Positions 7,999 to 16,245 of a stretch of DNA of 40,897 bases are shown piece after piece. The stretch comes from an uncultured Clostridium sp. (GTDB lineage Bacteria; Bacillota; Clostridia; TANB77; CAG-508). Both the position numbers and the translations under genes were made by a program. The DNA lies in NCBI GenBank assembly GCA_947646915.1, contig CANSII010000013.1, positions 1-40,897 on the forward strand, read 5' to 3'. How positions within the stretch are numbered: position 1 is the stretch's first letter; each line of letters starts with the position of its first letter. The notes under the pieces were generated by a model. The model worked only from the letters and a program-made list of their open reading frames with translations. It had not been told where the DNA came from and ran no database searches.

Positions 7999-10176
7999 TT
8001 ATCCAACTGCATCATATGTAGAACATTGTTTATATACTTGTTTTCCATCATTATAATTTAAATCCTGACCTTTTTTATTTTCACCTTGTCTTCCATATAA
8101 CATTTTGTGTACTTCTCCATTAGAATATGTTAATATTACCACGTCCCAGTTATTTTCTTGTGTAATTTTGTATTTTCCTTCTCTTACTATTTCAAGTTGT
8201 GTACTGCCATTTGCATTTTTATAAGCTGGCTCTTTTTCTACAAATGTTCCATCACCCAAAAATGTTAATTGGTTCTTTTGATTTTCTTCAGTAGTTCCAT
8301 TAAATGTTCTCCACCAACTTCCTACTAACCCTCTTTTCGTTTCATCTATTTCTTTTACATAAAATTCTTCTACATTTCCATTTTTTATTGATATATTTGA
8401 TATTCCCATTTCACCATATTCATTATTTGTATAGTAAGTATAAATTACTGTTCCATTAAGAAATGTTCTTTTTATAGTGTTATCATCTATTATTTCATAT
8501 TTTCCTAACAAACCTTCAGTAACTCCACTTATATTATTCTTAATCTCTTGAGCAAACATTCCATTTTCTTTGAATGTTAGTGATATCTCTACTCTTTCTA
8601 ATCCATATAAATTAGGTAATGAAATATCATAATTTTTTTCACCTTGATGGCTTGTAGCATAATCTAATTTCCATGTTCCTAAAAATTTTTGTATACTAGA
8701 ATTTGTATTAGTAATAGTTGTTGTATTTGATGTATTTGTATTTTTATTAGCATTTGAATTTGTGCTTGTGTTTATATTCGCATTACTATTAGAATTTGAA
8801 TTAGTATTTATTTCAATTTCATTAAATTTGTTTGTTTTTGAATCTTCTGTATCTGTTCCTTCTTTTTCACTTATTATTCTTGATTCTGTTTTACTACTAA
8901 TAAAGTATTTTGAATATTGATTATTTTCATTTAATATCAAACCTACTGACATTTCAAAAACTGGTAATTCTTCTACTTTTCCTTCATCATAATCTGTTTG
9001 TGTTGGATAACAATATGTAAATGTTACATTATATATTCCTGATGTATATGATATATCTTTTACATCTAAACATAATCCTATAGGATTCTCATCTCCATAA
9101 CTTGCATCTAAATATTGTTTTTTACCATTTATTTTTTCTTTGTAATATCCATATCCTATGTCTAATTTCATTAATCCATCTTCTTCTAATTCTATTTCTG
9201 TAAATGCTTCTATTATTTTGTTTAATTTATTAGAATCTATTACATTACTATAATGAAATCCTTCAGTTCTTTTCTCTCCTGTATAAATTTCTATATTATT
9301 CATTTTTGCTATTTGTTTTGCTACTTCTATATTTTTATTGTTTTTAATTATTTGTTTATCTGAATCTGGTATTAAAGTATTACTATTATCATAGTTTAAA
9401 AGTGCAAATGCTCCTAAATATTTTTTCAATTCTTGTTCTGATATTTTCTTTACAGCTTCTTGATTTCCAACTACGCTTATTTCTCTATTTTCCAAATCTA
9501 TTTTTAATGTTACTAACTCTGGTTCATCTACTTTTTTCACTTTCAACTCTAATACCTTTGTGTCATTTTTATAATTCTCTAATACTATTTTTGTTGTATA
9601 TATTGGATTAGTACTATATTGTGATATTTCACCCAATTTATTTCCACTTTCATCATTTACCCTAAACATTAATGCTTTTGCTTGTTGCTCTTCATCTGTT
9701 CTTTCTACTTGTAGATATAACGCTGCATGATTATATTTTATCACTAATCTATTTACTTGTAATTTTATTCCTTTTGCTATTTCTATTGGTTTATATGATA
9801 TTGTTATGTCTTTATCTGATAATATTTCATCTCTGTTATTTGTGTCTTTTGATGAGCTTATCATGTCTTTTATCATAAAAAATATGTTTTGATATCCTTG
9901 TGTTGAGGCATATATTTGACTTCCTCCTAAAACTATTGTTGCACATGCTGCTGTAACAATAACTTTTTTTAATGTTACTCCTTTAAATTTTTTCTTTCCT
10001 TCATTTTTGTTTAATTCTTCTGATATATTATTTATTTTATTATTATTTTCTTCTATATTTTCTCCTTTACATTCTACTAAATTTATAGAATTATTAAATA
10101 ATTCATCAATTTTTTCAGGTATATTTTTATCCTTGATTTTTGTTCTAATATATATGTCTTTTTCTTCATTATTCAT
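7999..10176 (-). CDS. Membrane-spanning anti-sigma factor with lipocalin-like extracellular domains
   Basis: About 725 residues from the ATG at 10176; a GTG at 10188 is the longer alternative, but AGAGGTG fits the ATG better. It overlaps the sigma gene by 8 bases, so the pair is translationally coupled. Order: N-terminal cytoplasmic helix region (residues about 1-70), which is the expected sigma-binding part; membrane span (VIVTAACATIVLGGSQIYA); extracellular region shared with the paralogue downstream; an Asn/Ser/Thr-rich linker near residues 465-505; then two lipocalin-like repeats, each starting with a G-[TS]-W motif (FLGTWKLDYA and LVGSWWRTF). Known families of this layout hold an ECF sigma factor at the membrane until an outside signal releases it. 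The ligand here is unknown; small hydrophobic molecules or envelope fragments are possible. Confidence 0.8.
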   Translation of the reverse strand: MNNEEKDIYIRTKIKDKNIPEKIDELFNNSINLVECKGENIEENNNKINNISEELNKNEGKKKFKGVTLKKVIVTAACATIVLGGSQIYASTQGYQNIFFMIKDMISSSKDTNNRDEILSDKDITISYKPIEIAKGIKLQVNRLVIKYNHAALYLQVERTDEEQQAKALMFRVNDESGNKLGEISQYSTNPIYTTKIVLENYKNDTKVLELKVKKVDEPELVTLKIDLENREISVVGNQEAVKKISEQELKKYLGAFALLNYDNSNTLIPDSDKQIIKNNKNIEVAKQIAKMNNIEIYTGEKRTEGFHYSNVIDSNKLNKIIEAFTEIELEEDGLMKLDIGYGYYKEKINGKKQYLDASYGDENPIGLCLDVKDISYTSGIYNVTFTYCYPTQTDYDEGKVEELPVFEMSVGLILNENNQYSKYFISSKTESRIISEKEGTDTEDSKTNKFNEIEINTNSNSNSNANINTSTNSNANKNTNTSNTTTITNTNSSIQKFLGTWKLDYATSHQGEKNYDISLPNLYGLERVEISLTFKENGMFAQEIKNNISGVTEGLLGKYEIIDDNTIKRTFLNGTVIYTYYTNNEYGEMGISNISIKNGNVEEFYVKEIDETKRGLVGSWWRTFNGTTEENQKNQLTFLGDGTFVEKEPAYKNANGSTQLEIVREGKYKITQENNWDVVILTYSNGEVHKMLYGRQGENKKGQDLNYNDGKQVYKQCSTYDAVG

Positions 10177-10696
10177 CCTTGTTTTCACCTCTTTCTTCTT
10201 TTAATAATTTATATAGTTTATTTCTTGCCCTTGATAATCTAGATTTAACAGTTCCTAATGGAATATTTAACATTTCTGCAATTTCTTTAATTGATAATTC
10301 ATCATAATAATATAAAACTGCTGTTAGTCTTAAATCAGGTTCTATCTTATCTAATAATTTTACAACTTCATCATCGCAATCATAGATATCTTCCCTTGTT
10401 TCTTCATATGTATCCATAACTTTTAAGTTTATATTAACTACTTTTTTATTTCTATTTATTATGTCATAACAACTATTTATTAATATTCTTTTACTCCAAA
10501 AATTAAAAGATTCAATATTTTGCAAATTCTTTATGTTTTTATACATTTTTATTAAACATTCTTGTATTGCATCATATGTATCATCTTCATTTTTTAAAAT
10601 TACTATTGCAGTTTTATACATGGCTTCTTTATTTTTTATAATTACTCTGTTAAAAGCTTCTTTATCTCCATTAACAGCCTTTTCTATATCTGTCAT
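10169..10696 (-). CDS. ECF-family RNA polymerase sigma factor
   Basis: 175 residues, typical ECF length. Region 2 spans residues about 1-80 (FNRVIIKNKEAMYKTAIVIL, then DDTYDAIQECLIKMYKNI, the DAxQE core-binding signature). Region 4 spans about 115-165 (LSIKEIAEMLNIPLGTVKSR, the helix-turn-helix that reads the -35). No region 3, as expected. GGAGGGGAAAAA before the ATG gives a strong start. First gene of an operon with its anti-sigma factor, the GH5 surface enzyme and the second anti-sigma-like protein. An ECF-type promoter lies 23 bases upstream, consistent with autoregulation. Confidence 0.95.
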   Translation of the reverse strand: MTDIEKAVNGDKEAFNRVIIKNKEAMYKTAIVILKNEDDTYDAIQECLIKMYKNIKNLQNIESFNFWSKRILINSCYDIINRNKKVVNINLKVMDTYEETREDIYDCDDEVVKLLDKIEPDLRLTAVLYYYDELSIKEIAEMLNIPLGTVKSRLSRARNKLYKLLKEERGENKDE

Positions 10697-10718
10697 TTTT
10701 TCCCCTCCTACTTATAAA

Positions 10719-10744
10719 GACATTTTTTTCTTTTTTTAGGTTCA
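10719..10744 (-). promoter_or_regulatory. ECF-type promoter of the sigma operon
   Basis: On the minus strand TGAACC (10744-10739) and TGTC (10722-10719) are exactly 16 bases apart, matching the TGAAAC-N16-CGTC pattern of Bacillus ECF promoters in layout. The start site would give a leader of roughly 15 bases that just contains the ribosome site. The spacer is nearly pure A on this strand, also typical. Confidence 0.55.
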
Positions 10745-10765
10745 CATTTTTTAATTTTTTTCAAC

Positions 10766-10814
10766 ACAAAAAGCAAAATACAATTATATTATTTTAAATA
10801 TATTGTATTTTGCT
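10766..10814 (-). terminator. Hairpin between ferredoxin and sigma genes
   Basis: Perfect 12-bp inverted repeat, AGCAAAATACAA at 10772-10783 and its complement at 10803-10814, with a 19-base AT-rich loop. On the minus strand it is followed by TTTTTGTG. It probably ends the ferredoxin transcript. The long loop would also suit an operator. Confidence 0.5.
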
Positions 10815-10968
10815 ATAATTTTCTTTTTTATTATTACTTTTAATTCTTCTTTTCCTTTGTTTATTTTGTCTTATTATACCAAAAGTTATACTTTCTTGTC
10901 TATACTTTTTTCTTTTAAAATCTTATTTTTGAATTATGTACTTTTATTAATAGTCTTTTTTGATATTT

Positions 10969-11154
10969 TTATAATACTAGTGCTTTTTTAGGGCAAAAAT
11001 TTGAACATTTCCCACATCTTATACATTTTTCATGATCTATTTTTGGTGCTTTAAAATCTTTTTGTGTTAATGCTCCAACTGGACATACATTAACAGCAGG
11101 ACATTTATGATTTTGAGGACATTTTTCTATTATAACTCTTAATTTTTTATCCAT
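10969..11154 (-). CDS. Small 4Fe-4S ferredoxin-like protein
   Basis: 61 residues from the ATG at 11154. The upstream ATG at 11163 abuts AAGGAG and is too close to be used. The C-terminal cluster is canonical (CIRCGKCSNFCP). The N-terminal one is variant, CPQNHKCPAVNVCPVGA, with a CxxxxxC spacing and a CP that suits the second cluster. Two [4Fe-4S] clusters are likely, for low-potential electron transfer in anaerobic metabolism. It stands alone upstream of the sigma operon, so its redox partner is not shown here. Confidence 0.88.
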   Translation of the reverse strand: MDKKLRVIIEKCPQNHKCPAVNVCPVGALTQKDFKAPKIDHEKCIRCGKCSNFCPKKALVL

Positions 11155-11270
11155 AACTTCCATCTCCTTTTAAATTATACTATTATATATCTTTAATGTT
11201 ATATATTTTTTTATTACACTACTAATGTGATTTAAAAATTTTTCAAAGCTATATTATTAATTTATATTCT

Positions 11271-11486
11271 CTAACTCTTTGTTTTATGACTTATCCTTTT
11301 AAATATAAACATTTTAAAATTTACAAATAGTTTTTCAAGTTTGTATTTAGGAATAGTAGCTCCTTTATTTTTTATTAAATTTCCAAATGCCCTCACTATT
11401 TTATCTCCATCTGCATTATACATTAAATCATCATCAAACACTAAAATATTCATTTTTCCTCTTTTCAATCTCTTGTATTTTACCAT
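11271..11486 (-). pseudogene. Remnant of a sensor histidine kinase ATPase domain
   Basis: About 70 codons. The stretch ILVFDDDLMYNADGDKIVRA with AFGNLIKN matches the N-box region of HisKA-type kinases (usually ADGDKLVRxFxNLLxNA). It jumps directly to GATIPKYKLEKLFVNFK, which matches the segment after the G1 box (IPxExLExIFExF). The dimerisation domain, G1 and G2 boxes and sensor are missing, so it cannot be a working kinase. Internal deletion plus truncation is the simplest reading. Confidence 0.6.
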
Positions 11487-11619
11487 ATTTATTTAATATT
11501 TTCTATAACTCTTTTCAAATCTAATGAAATGTTAAGATTTATTTAATCATTTCTTAAAACTTATTTTTTCATTCCGTTTTATACTATAAGCAAGGTACAA
11601 GAAAATAGGAGAAAATCAA

Positions 11620-11850
11620 ATGAAGAAAAAAAGAATAATTATACTATTATTTATAATTGGGAGAATATATCTATTTTTTATAAATATTCCATTTAATGAT
11701 ATATCTTATAACTTAAACAAATTTATATAAAAATTAACTAACACTTCAGAATATAGAACAATTAAACAGGATGTAAATAAAACTTTATTAGATTTAGAAA
11801 AAAAAGTAGTTATCCCATTTGGTAACACAGTATATGCTTATAATTTATAA
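11620..11850 (+). pseudogene. Small membrane-protein gene with an in-frame stop
   Basis: AGGAGAAAATCAA precedes an ATG at 11620. The frame reads MKKKRIIILLFIIGRIYLFF, a signal or membrane segment, then meets TAA at 11728-11730. It stays open in the same frame for 39 more codons to a TAA at 11848. The second part ends VVIPFGNTVYAYNL. Either a 36-residue membrane peptide, or a 76-codon gene with one nonsense mutation. The decayed genes on both sides favour the latter. Confidence 0.45.
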
Positions 11851-11906
11851 ATCACCTTTTAAAGTGCTGTTCCCTTTGTTAGTACAAATAATTCATCCAT
11901 ATTCAC

Positions 11907-12213
11907 TTATTCGTGTTCTAATAAGTATTTCTTCTTTTTAATTCCAGTTGCATAACCTGTTAAACTTCCATTTGTTCCAACTACTATATGGCAAGGAATA
12001 ATAATTGAAATAGGATTATGACTTATTGCTCCACCTACTGCCTGTGCTGACATTTTTTTATTCCTTTTTGTTTAGCAAGTTTTTTTGCAATATCATTTTC
12101 CTATTTTCTCTGCTATTCTTTGTAACAATGTAGTAGCTGATTTAATACTTCTATTGTGCCAGTTCCTTCTGCAATTATTTTGCTTTTTTAAATACTTCAT
12201 TTTCTATATTCAT
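11907..12213 (-). pseudogene. ogt: Broken methylated-DNA-protein cysteine methyltransferase
   Basis: Reading the minus strand and allowing several frameshifts recovers an Ogt/MGMT protein: NDIAKKLAKQKGIKK, then SAQAVGGAISHNPIS, the active-site block IIIPCHIVVG (the PCHRV motif with Cys acceptor, Arg changed to Ile), then TNGSLTGYATG and a normal C-terminus. The start ATG at 12213 is followed by stops and frame changes. The native enzyme moves alkyl groups from O6-alkylguanine to its cysteine. This copy is dead. Confidence 0.75.
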
Positions 12214-12237
12214 ATTTAATTTATATACCTTTGTTTA

Positions 12238-13053
12238 TTAGTTACACTTTCCACACCAATGACAACCATTGCAGGCTTTCCTTCGTTTGCAATTTTTACA
12301 TTTTGGTTGTATTTTTATATCTTCATATTTTATAGGATTTTGCAATTTTGACTTTAATGCCATTACTCTTTGATATGCTTTAGGTATATGATAAGTTTTT
12401 TCATTTTTTATAAAAATATTCCCTGTTCCACAAAAATCAAATTTAATATTATATTTTATACATTCATCATATAAAGTCTTTACCCAATCGTAATATAAAG
12501 GTCTATTACCCTCGTAATTTTCTCCATCAACTAATACAATTTCAAAATTTCCAGTTCTTAAATATTTATCAAGTGAAATTTCTCCAATCATTGGGGCACA
12601 CATAATTCCTTTATGCTTAAAAGGTAAATCAACTAAAATCGGTAATCTTTCATCTGCTCTTTTTTGATTTTCTGCTGTAAAAACCATAATTACATTTTCC
12701 CAGCCATCTCCCCAGTCATTTGGTAAATTAGTATAAACTCTTTCTGCTCTTTTAGTTTGAAGCCAAAATGTAACATCTTTTCTAGTTCTTATCATATCCC
12801 ATACATCATTTCTCCACTTATCTGCTTCTTCCAAGAAAAAATCACTCGTCATACATACCCTTATTACTGCTCCACTTGGAATCTTATATTCTCCATTTCT
12901 ATTTTTCTTTAATGGTAGATTAAAATTTGTTTTAACCTTATATATTTCATTTCCATCTTTTTCTCTTTGTGAATCAAGGAAATACATATAGCAATATTTA
13001 CAACCTTCACTATATTTATGACATCCATGCCAAGGATTCCAAATGTCATTCAT
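12238..13053 (-). CDS. DUF5131 / phage Gp37-Gp68 family radical-SAM-like protein
   Basis: 271 residues. The N-terminus carries WNPWHGCHKYSEGCKYCYM, with Cys11, Cys18 and Cys21, the signature of the Gp37/Gp68 (DUF5131) family whose members look like radical SAM enzymes. Mid-protein motifs (TSDFFLEEADKWR, FWLQTKRAER) are also typical. The C-terminus is a Cys-rich knuckle, CKNCKRRKACNGCHWCGKC, probably a zinc or second cluster site. The reaction is not established to my knowledge. The gene occurs in phages and mobile regions and here sits in a decayed zone beside a group II intron remnant. The start at 13053 has GGAAGTGATATAAG upstream. Confidence 0.85.
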   Translation of the reverse strand: MNDIWNPWHGCHKYSEGCKYCYMYFLDSQREKDGNEIYKVKTNFNLPLKKNRNGEYKIPSGAVIRVCMTSDFFLEEADKWRNDVWDMIRTRKDVTFWLQTKRAERVYTNLPNDWGDGWENVIMVFTAENQKRADERLPILVDLPFKHKGIMCAPMIGEISLDKYLRTGNFEIVLVDGENYEGNRPLYYDWVKTLYDECIKYNIKFDFCGTGNIFIKNEKTYHIPKAYQRVMALKSKLQNPIKYEDIKIQPKCKNCKRRKACNGCHWCGKCN

Positions 13054-13267
13054 CTTATATCACTTCCATTTTAATATCTATCTTAATTTTTATATTTAAT
13101 ATTTTTTGATTATATCAGTAACAAGTTTAATACTTAATTTCTACATTTAGTCTTTAGTCCTTATATCTCTGTTTTCGTATAACCATAATTTCATAGCTTT
13201 TACTTTCTGTTTAAATTTCTTCTTATTTGTTTTAACTTTAATACAAGACTTTCATTGTTTTGTCCTA

Positions 13268-13375
13268 CTACCATTGTTTTAGTAATTCTTCGTTGATTAA
13301 ATGATACAATGATGTAAATATTGGTCGCTTTTCATTTCTCGATTTGTCTGCTATTCTTGCTAGTTTTGTTTCCAT
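13268..13375 (-). pseudogene. Truncated group II intron reverse transcriptase (N-terminus only)
   Basis: Behind AGGAGGAATA an ATG at 13375 opens METKLARIADKSRNEKRP..., continuing to SLYHLINEELLKQW and a double stop at 13268. This is the N-terminal signature of LtrA-type intron-encoded proteins (ETKLARIAE..., then F-T-S-x-x-H-L-I-N-x-E-x-L). The reverse transcriptase, maturase and endonuclease domains are gone. Confidence 0.75.
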
Positions 13376-13866
13376 TATTCCTCCTGTCCCTGAGTACAGA
13401 TAATGTTTCCGTAGTCAAGACCGTTATTATGTAAGTCCCTTCGCTCCATTCCCATTACAGAAACTTCTTCACTAATATGGACTTATCCGACTGCCTAACA
13501 TTCTTTTGACATTCTCCGTTTTATTGTTGTTTATAATACTTGTATCATAACAAGAAATATTAGACTCTCCCTAGTTGATAAAGTAAACACTATGTAAAAT
13601 ATGATTACCTCTATTAACCCCATAAAAGTTTGAATATTCTCACCCTATTGATTATTCAAATATTGTATTCCGTAGTAAGTAGCACATTTGCCTTTTAATT
13701 GATAATATTTCAGGGCTGAATCGCCTTTTACTCCCTACTTTCTCGCTGTTTACGCTTTGTTCATAACATTACTGTCATAAGTACAAAACTCGCTATTGGT
13801 GGTTGGTTAGACCTTAACTAGATGGGATTTCTACCCGCTAGATTACTTACCCTTAGCTGGTCGCAC
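13268..13866 (-). mobile_element. Group II intron remnant (5' part)
   Basis: The 5' end is GTGCGACC on the minus strand at 13866, the expected GUGYG start, followed by the GC-richer folded sequence of domain I (CTAGCGGGTAGAAATCCC, then GTTAAGGTCTAACC) and the open frame of the intron protein. I find no domain V/VI hairpin between 13054 and 13267, so the 3' half is lost and the element cannot splice. Its 5' junction lies 12 bases beyond the stop codon of the DUF3267 gene. Bases 13054-13267 hold no recognisable gene. Confidence 0.75.
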
Positions 13867-13878
13867 ACTTGTAATTTT

Positions 13879-14478
13879 TTATTCAAAATAATATGTTTCA
13901 TTTTTATTATTTTGAATTGTAGCATTCTCTGGTACTTCTCTTAAAATATTAAATATATTATAAATATCAGGATAAACACCTACCATCCCCATTATTGCCA
14001 TTCCAAACAATATTCCATTTAATTCTTTTAAACTATTGCTACTAAAACAGAATATAACTAGCGGAATCAGTCCTAAAATAATTGGTAATATGCTTAAAAA
14101 TATAAAACGATTCCTTTTTACTGGACTTGGAGATAATGCCACTGCTGTCAAACTTCTAGGCATTATACCTATATATACTGTTGCATTTTTAGGAAAAGCA
14201 ATAGCATGTAGCAATTCATGAACAATTATCAATAATAATCCTATAATAACTCCTAAAAATAGAAATCCTACATTTATTACTTTTTGACTTGCTACAAATG
14301 TTTTAACAATCATACATATAAAACAAAGAAAAATAGATGGTATCATAAAAGGTAGTGCTTTTATTTGCATTTTTTTCATATCTTCTTCACTATCTATCTT
14401 TTTAGCATTTTTAGGTATCTCGGCAATCGGAAAATCCTTCTCACTTTTTATTATACCTTTCCATATAATTTTAGGCAT
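13879..14478 (-). CDS. DUF3267 membrane protein with HELLH motif
   Basis: 199 residues with about four hydrophobic segments: residues about 46-62, 70-93, 126-146 and 153-169. The second ends in IIVHELLHAIAF, an HExxH zinc-peptidase motif embedded at the membrane, as in the DUF3267 family and site-2-protease-like proteins. TAGGAGATGAAAAA before the ATG fixes the start. It is downstream of the tatD/NDT pair on the same strand, with about 40 bases between, and may be cotranscribed. Proteolytic activity is a family inference only. Confidence 0.85.
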   Translation of the reverse strand: MPKIIWKGIIKSEKDFPIAEIPKNAKKIDSEEDMKKMQIKALPFMIPSIFLCFICMIVKTFVASQKVINVGFLFLGVIIGLLLIIVHELLHAIAFPKNATVYIGIMPRSLTAVALSPSPVKRNRFIFLSILPIILGLIPLVIFCFSSNSLKELNGILFGMAIMGMVGVYPDIYNIFNILREVPENATIQNNKNETYYFE

Positions 14479-14520
14479 TTTTTCATCTCCTATTCTCTCT
14501 ACTTATTGTAATTTGTCGCT

Positions 14521-14829
14521 CTATTTGTCTTTTATTAAATCAGTATAATATATAATTCTCTTGCCTAATTTTTTAGCATAATCTATTTCTAAATTTGTAC
14601 TATTTCCAATATAATTATTCACATTTACTACTAGAATAGCATCAGACAATTCTATTCTTTTAAAATGTGCTTCTTTTAGTTTTCCTAATTTCTCTTCTGT
14701 TCTTTCAATATTATCTAATACTGGATAAACAGGTGTTAAAATACAATTTCCTTCTAATGCAACTTTTTCTGCAATTTCCATCATCTCTTTTTGAAATTTT
14801 AAACTTCCACATAGAGTTATTATTTTCAT
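14521..14829 (-). CDS. Nucleoside 2-deoxyribosyltransferase-like protein
   Basis: 102 residues, a small Rossmann-like protein. It opens with ITLCGSLKFQKEM (nucleotide or sugar-binding loop) and has ELSDAILVVNVNNYIGNSTN followed by LEIDYAKKLGKRIIY, the D...E pattern of the NDT/DUF4406 family. Such proteins cleave or exchange N-glycosidic bonds of nucleosides, but many short relatives are uncharacterised. Its ATG overlaps the tatD stop as TAATG, so translation is coupled to tatD. Confidence 0.8.
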   Translation of the reverse strand: MKIITLCGSLKFQKEMMEIAEKVALEGNCILTPVYPVLDNIERTEEKLGKLKEAHFKRIELSDAILVVNVNNYIGNSTNLEIDYAKKLGKRIIYYTDLIKDK

Positions 14830-15623
14830 TATATATCCTCCAATTTATAATTTTTATTAATTCCATATACTTTATATGCATTCTGTGTAGTATTTTTTAC
14901 AACTTCTTCCTCTGATAGTCCTTTAATTTCTGCTATTTTTTTCACAATATAATTTAAATACAAAGAATTATTTCTTGAATTCTTTTCAAATGGTTCTGGT
15001 GGTAGAACTGGACTATCTGTTTCTATAACAATTTTATCAATAGAAGTAATTCTAACCGTTTCTTGTATATCTTTATATCTTGTAACAGGTCCTCCTACTC
15101 CTAAATAATAACCCATATCGATAAACTTTTTTGACATTTTTGGTGTTCCAGAATAACAATGCATTATACCTGCTTTTTTAACTCTATATTCTTTCAATAT
15201 TTTTTCTACATCTTCTTGTGATTCTCTCGAATGTATAATTATTGGTAAATCATATTTATTGGCTAATTTTATTTGTTCAATAAAATACTTCTTTTGCAAT
15301 TCTATAGGATAATTAAAATGATAATCTAAACCAGTTTCTCCTATTGCAACTAACTTTGACTCCTTATTTTTTAATTCGTTTTTTACTATTTGTTCAATCA
15401 AATCCACTGAAATTTCTTTTTCTACTTCCATAGGATGTATTCCTAATGAATAATACATATATGAATATTTATTGGCATATTCTATAACTTTGTTAGCTGA
15501 TTCTATATTTATACCTATATTTACAAGTCCACAAAGTGTTTCCTTAAATTTATCAAATAATTCTTCTCTATCTTTATCAAATTCTTTCCAATCATAGTGA
15601 GCATGAGTATCAAAATATGACAT
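14829..15623 (-). CDS. tatD: TatD-family metal-dependent DNase
   Basis: 264 residues, full length for the family. It shows the amidohydrolase metal ligands in order: DTHAHYD (residues 5-11), GETGLDYH near 95 (Glu ligand), IIIHSRES near 128, HCYSG near 155 and ETDSP near 205. TatD proteins are 3'-5' exonucleases/DNases implicated in repair and DNA turnover. GGGGGAAGATAAT precedes the ATG. First gene of a coupled pair with the NDT-like gene. Confidence 0.95.
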   Translation of the reverse strand: MSYFDTHAHYDWKEFDKDREELFDKFKETLCGLVNIGINIESANKVIEYANKYSYMYYSLGIHPMEVEKEISVDLIEQIVKNELKNKESKLVAIGETGLDYHFNYPIELQKKYFIEQIKLANKYDLPIIIHSRESQEDVEKILKEYRVKKAGIMHCYSGTPKMSKKFIDMGYYLGVGGPVTRYKDIQETVRITSIDKIVIETDSPVLPPEPFEKNSRNNSLYLNYIVKKIAEIKGLSEEEVVKNTTQNAYKVYGINKNYKLEDI

Positions 15624-15671
15624 ATTATCTTCCCCCTTTTTCGTTTATATTATAATTCTAAATTTTCATAA

Positions 15672-15699
15672 AGGCAAGATGTCATTTGACACCTTGCCT
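15672..15699 (-). terminator. Stem-loop after the GNAT gene
   Basis: Near-perfect stem of 7 + 5 bp with one mismatch (AGGCAAG at 15672-15678 pairing with 15693-15699). It lies 10 bases beyond the stop of the GNAT gene. The T tract on the minus strand is weak (TTTATGAAAATTT). Confidence 0.6.
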
Positions 15700-15708
15700 C
15701 ATTACATA

Positions 15709-16227
15709 TCAGTTCTTAGAAAAGCCAGGATAGAGTTGTTCTGCTAAATCAAACATCTCATCAAAATTTCTTCTATGCCACAGATCATACACAGCAACCC
15801 AGTTACTCTGTTTCTCTATGTTGTGATAATTCTGACCAATCACATCAAAATGCAGTGACTCAAACATATGAACCACAATCTTGTTGTGAATACGGGTTTG
15901 GATATATGCATAGTCATATTTCTGTGCTTTAAGTTCTTCCAGAACTTGCAACAAAGCTTCCTTAGCATATCCTCTTTTCTGACAATTAGGAAACACATAG
16001 ATTCCATTAATCTTCGCACATTTAGCCGTTGAAAAATGAATCATCATGTATCCTACTGTTTCTCCATCGTCATTGAGTTCATAAATAACTCTTGTTCCAT
16101 CTTTGAATGTTGCTTCGTTCTTCTGAATCCATGTTGAGTAATATGGATACTCTCCTATAAATTCTTCAGTCAAACTCCGCAATCCCTCTTGAATTCTTTC
16201 ATATTCTTTCAGCTGTATGATTTTCAT
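15709..16227 (-). CDS. GNAT-family N-acetyltransferase
   Basis: 172 residues. The acetyl-CoA-binding core is visible: INGIYVFPNCQKRGYAKEAL, where the loop QKRGYAK is the Q/RxxGxG/A motif, followed by LLQVLEELKAQ and the strand DYAYIQTRIHN. The substrate is unknown. AAAGGAG sits 8 bases before the ATG. It follows the ASCH gene by 18 bases and both are visibly richer in G and C than their neighbours, suggesting they came in together. Confidence 0.88.
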   Translation of the reverse strand: MKIIQLKEYERIQEGLRSLTEEFIGEYPYYSTWIQKNEATFKDGTRVIYELNDDGETVGYMMIHFSTAKCAKINGIYVFPNCQKRGYAKEALLQVLEELKAQKYDYAYIQTRIHNKIVVHMFESLHFDVIGQNYHNIEKQSNWVAVYDLWHRRNFDEMFDLAEQLYPGFSKN

Positions 16228-16245
16228 CTTGCATGCTCCTTTCTG

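Noticed and set aside
13054-13267. Domain V/VI of the group II intron
   Set aside because: Searched by eye for the GAGC...GTTC-type hairpin on the minus strand and did not find it.
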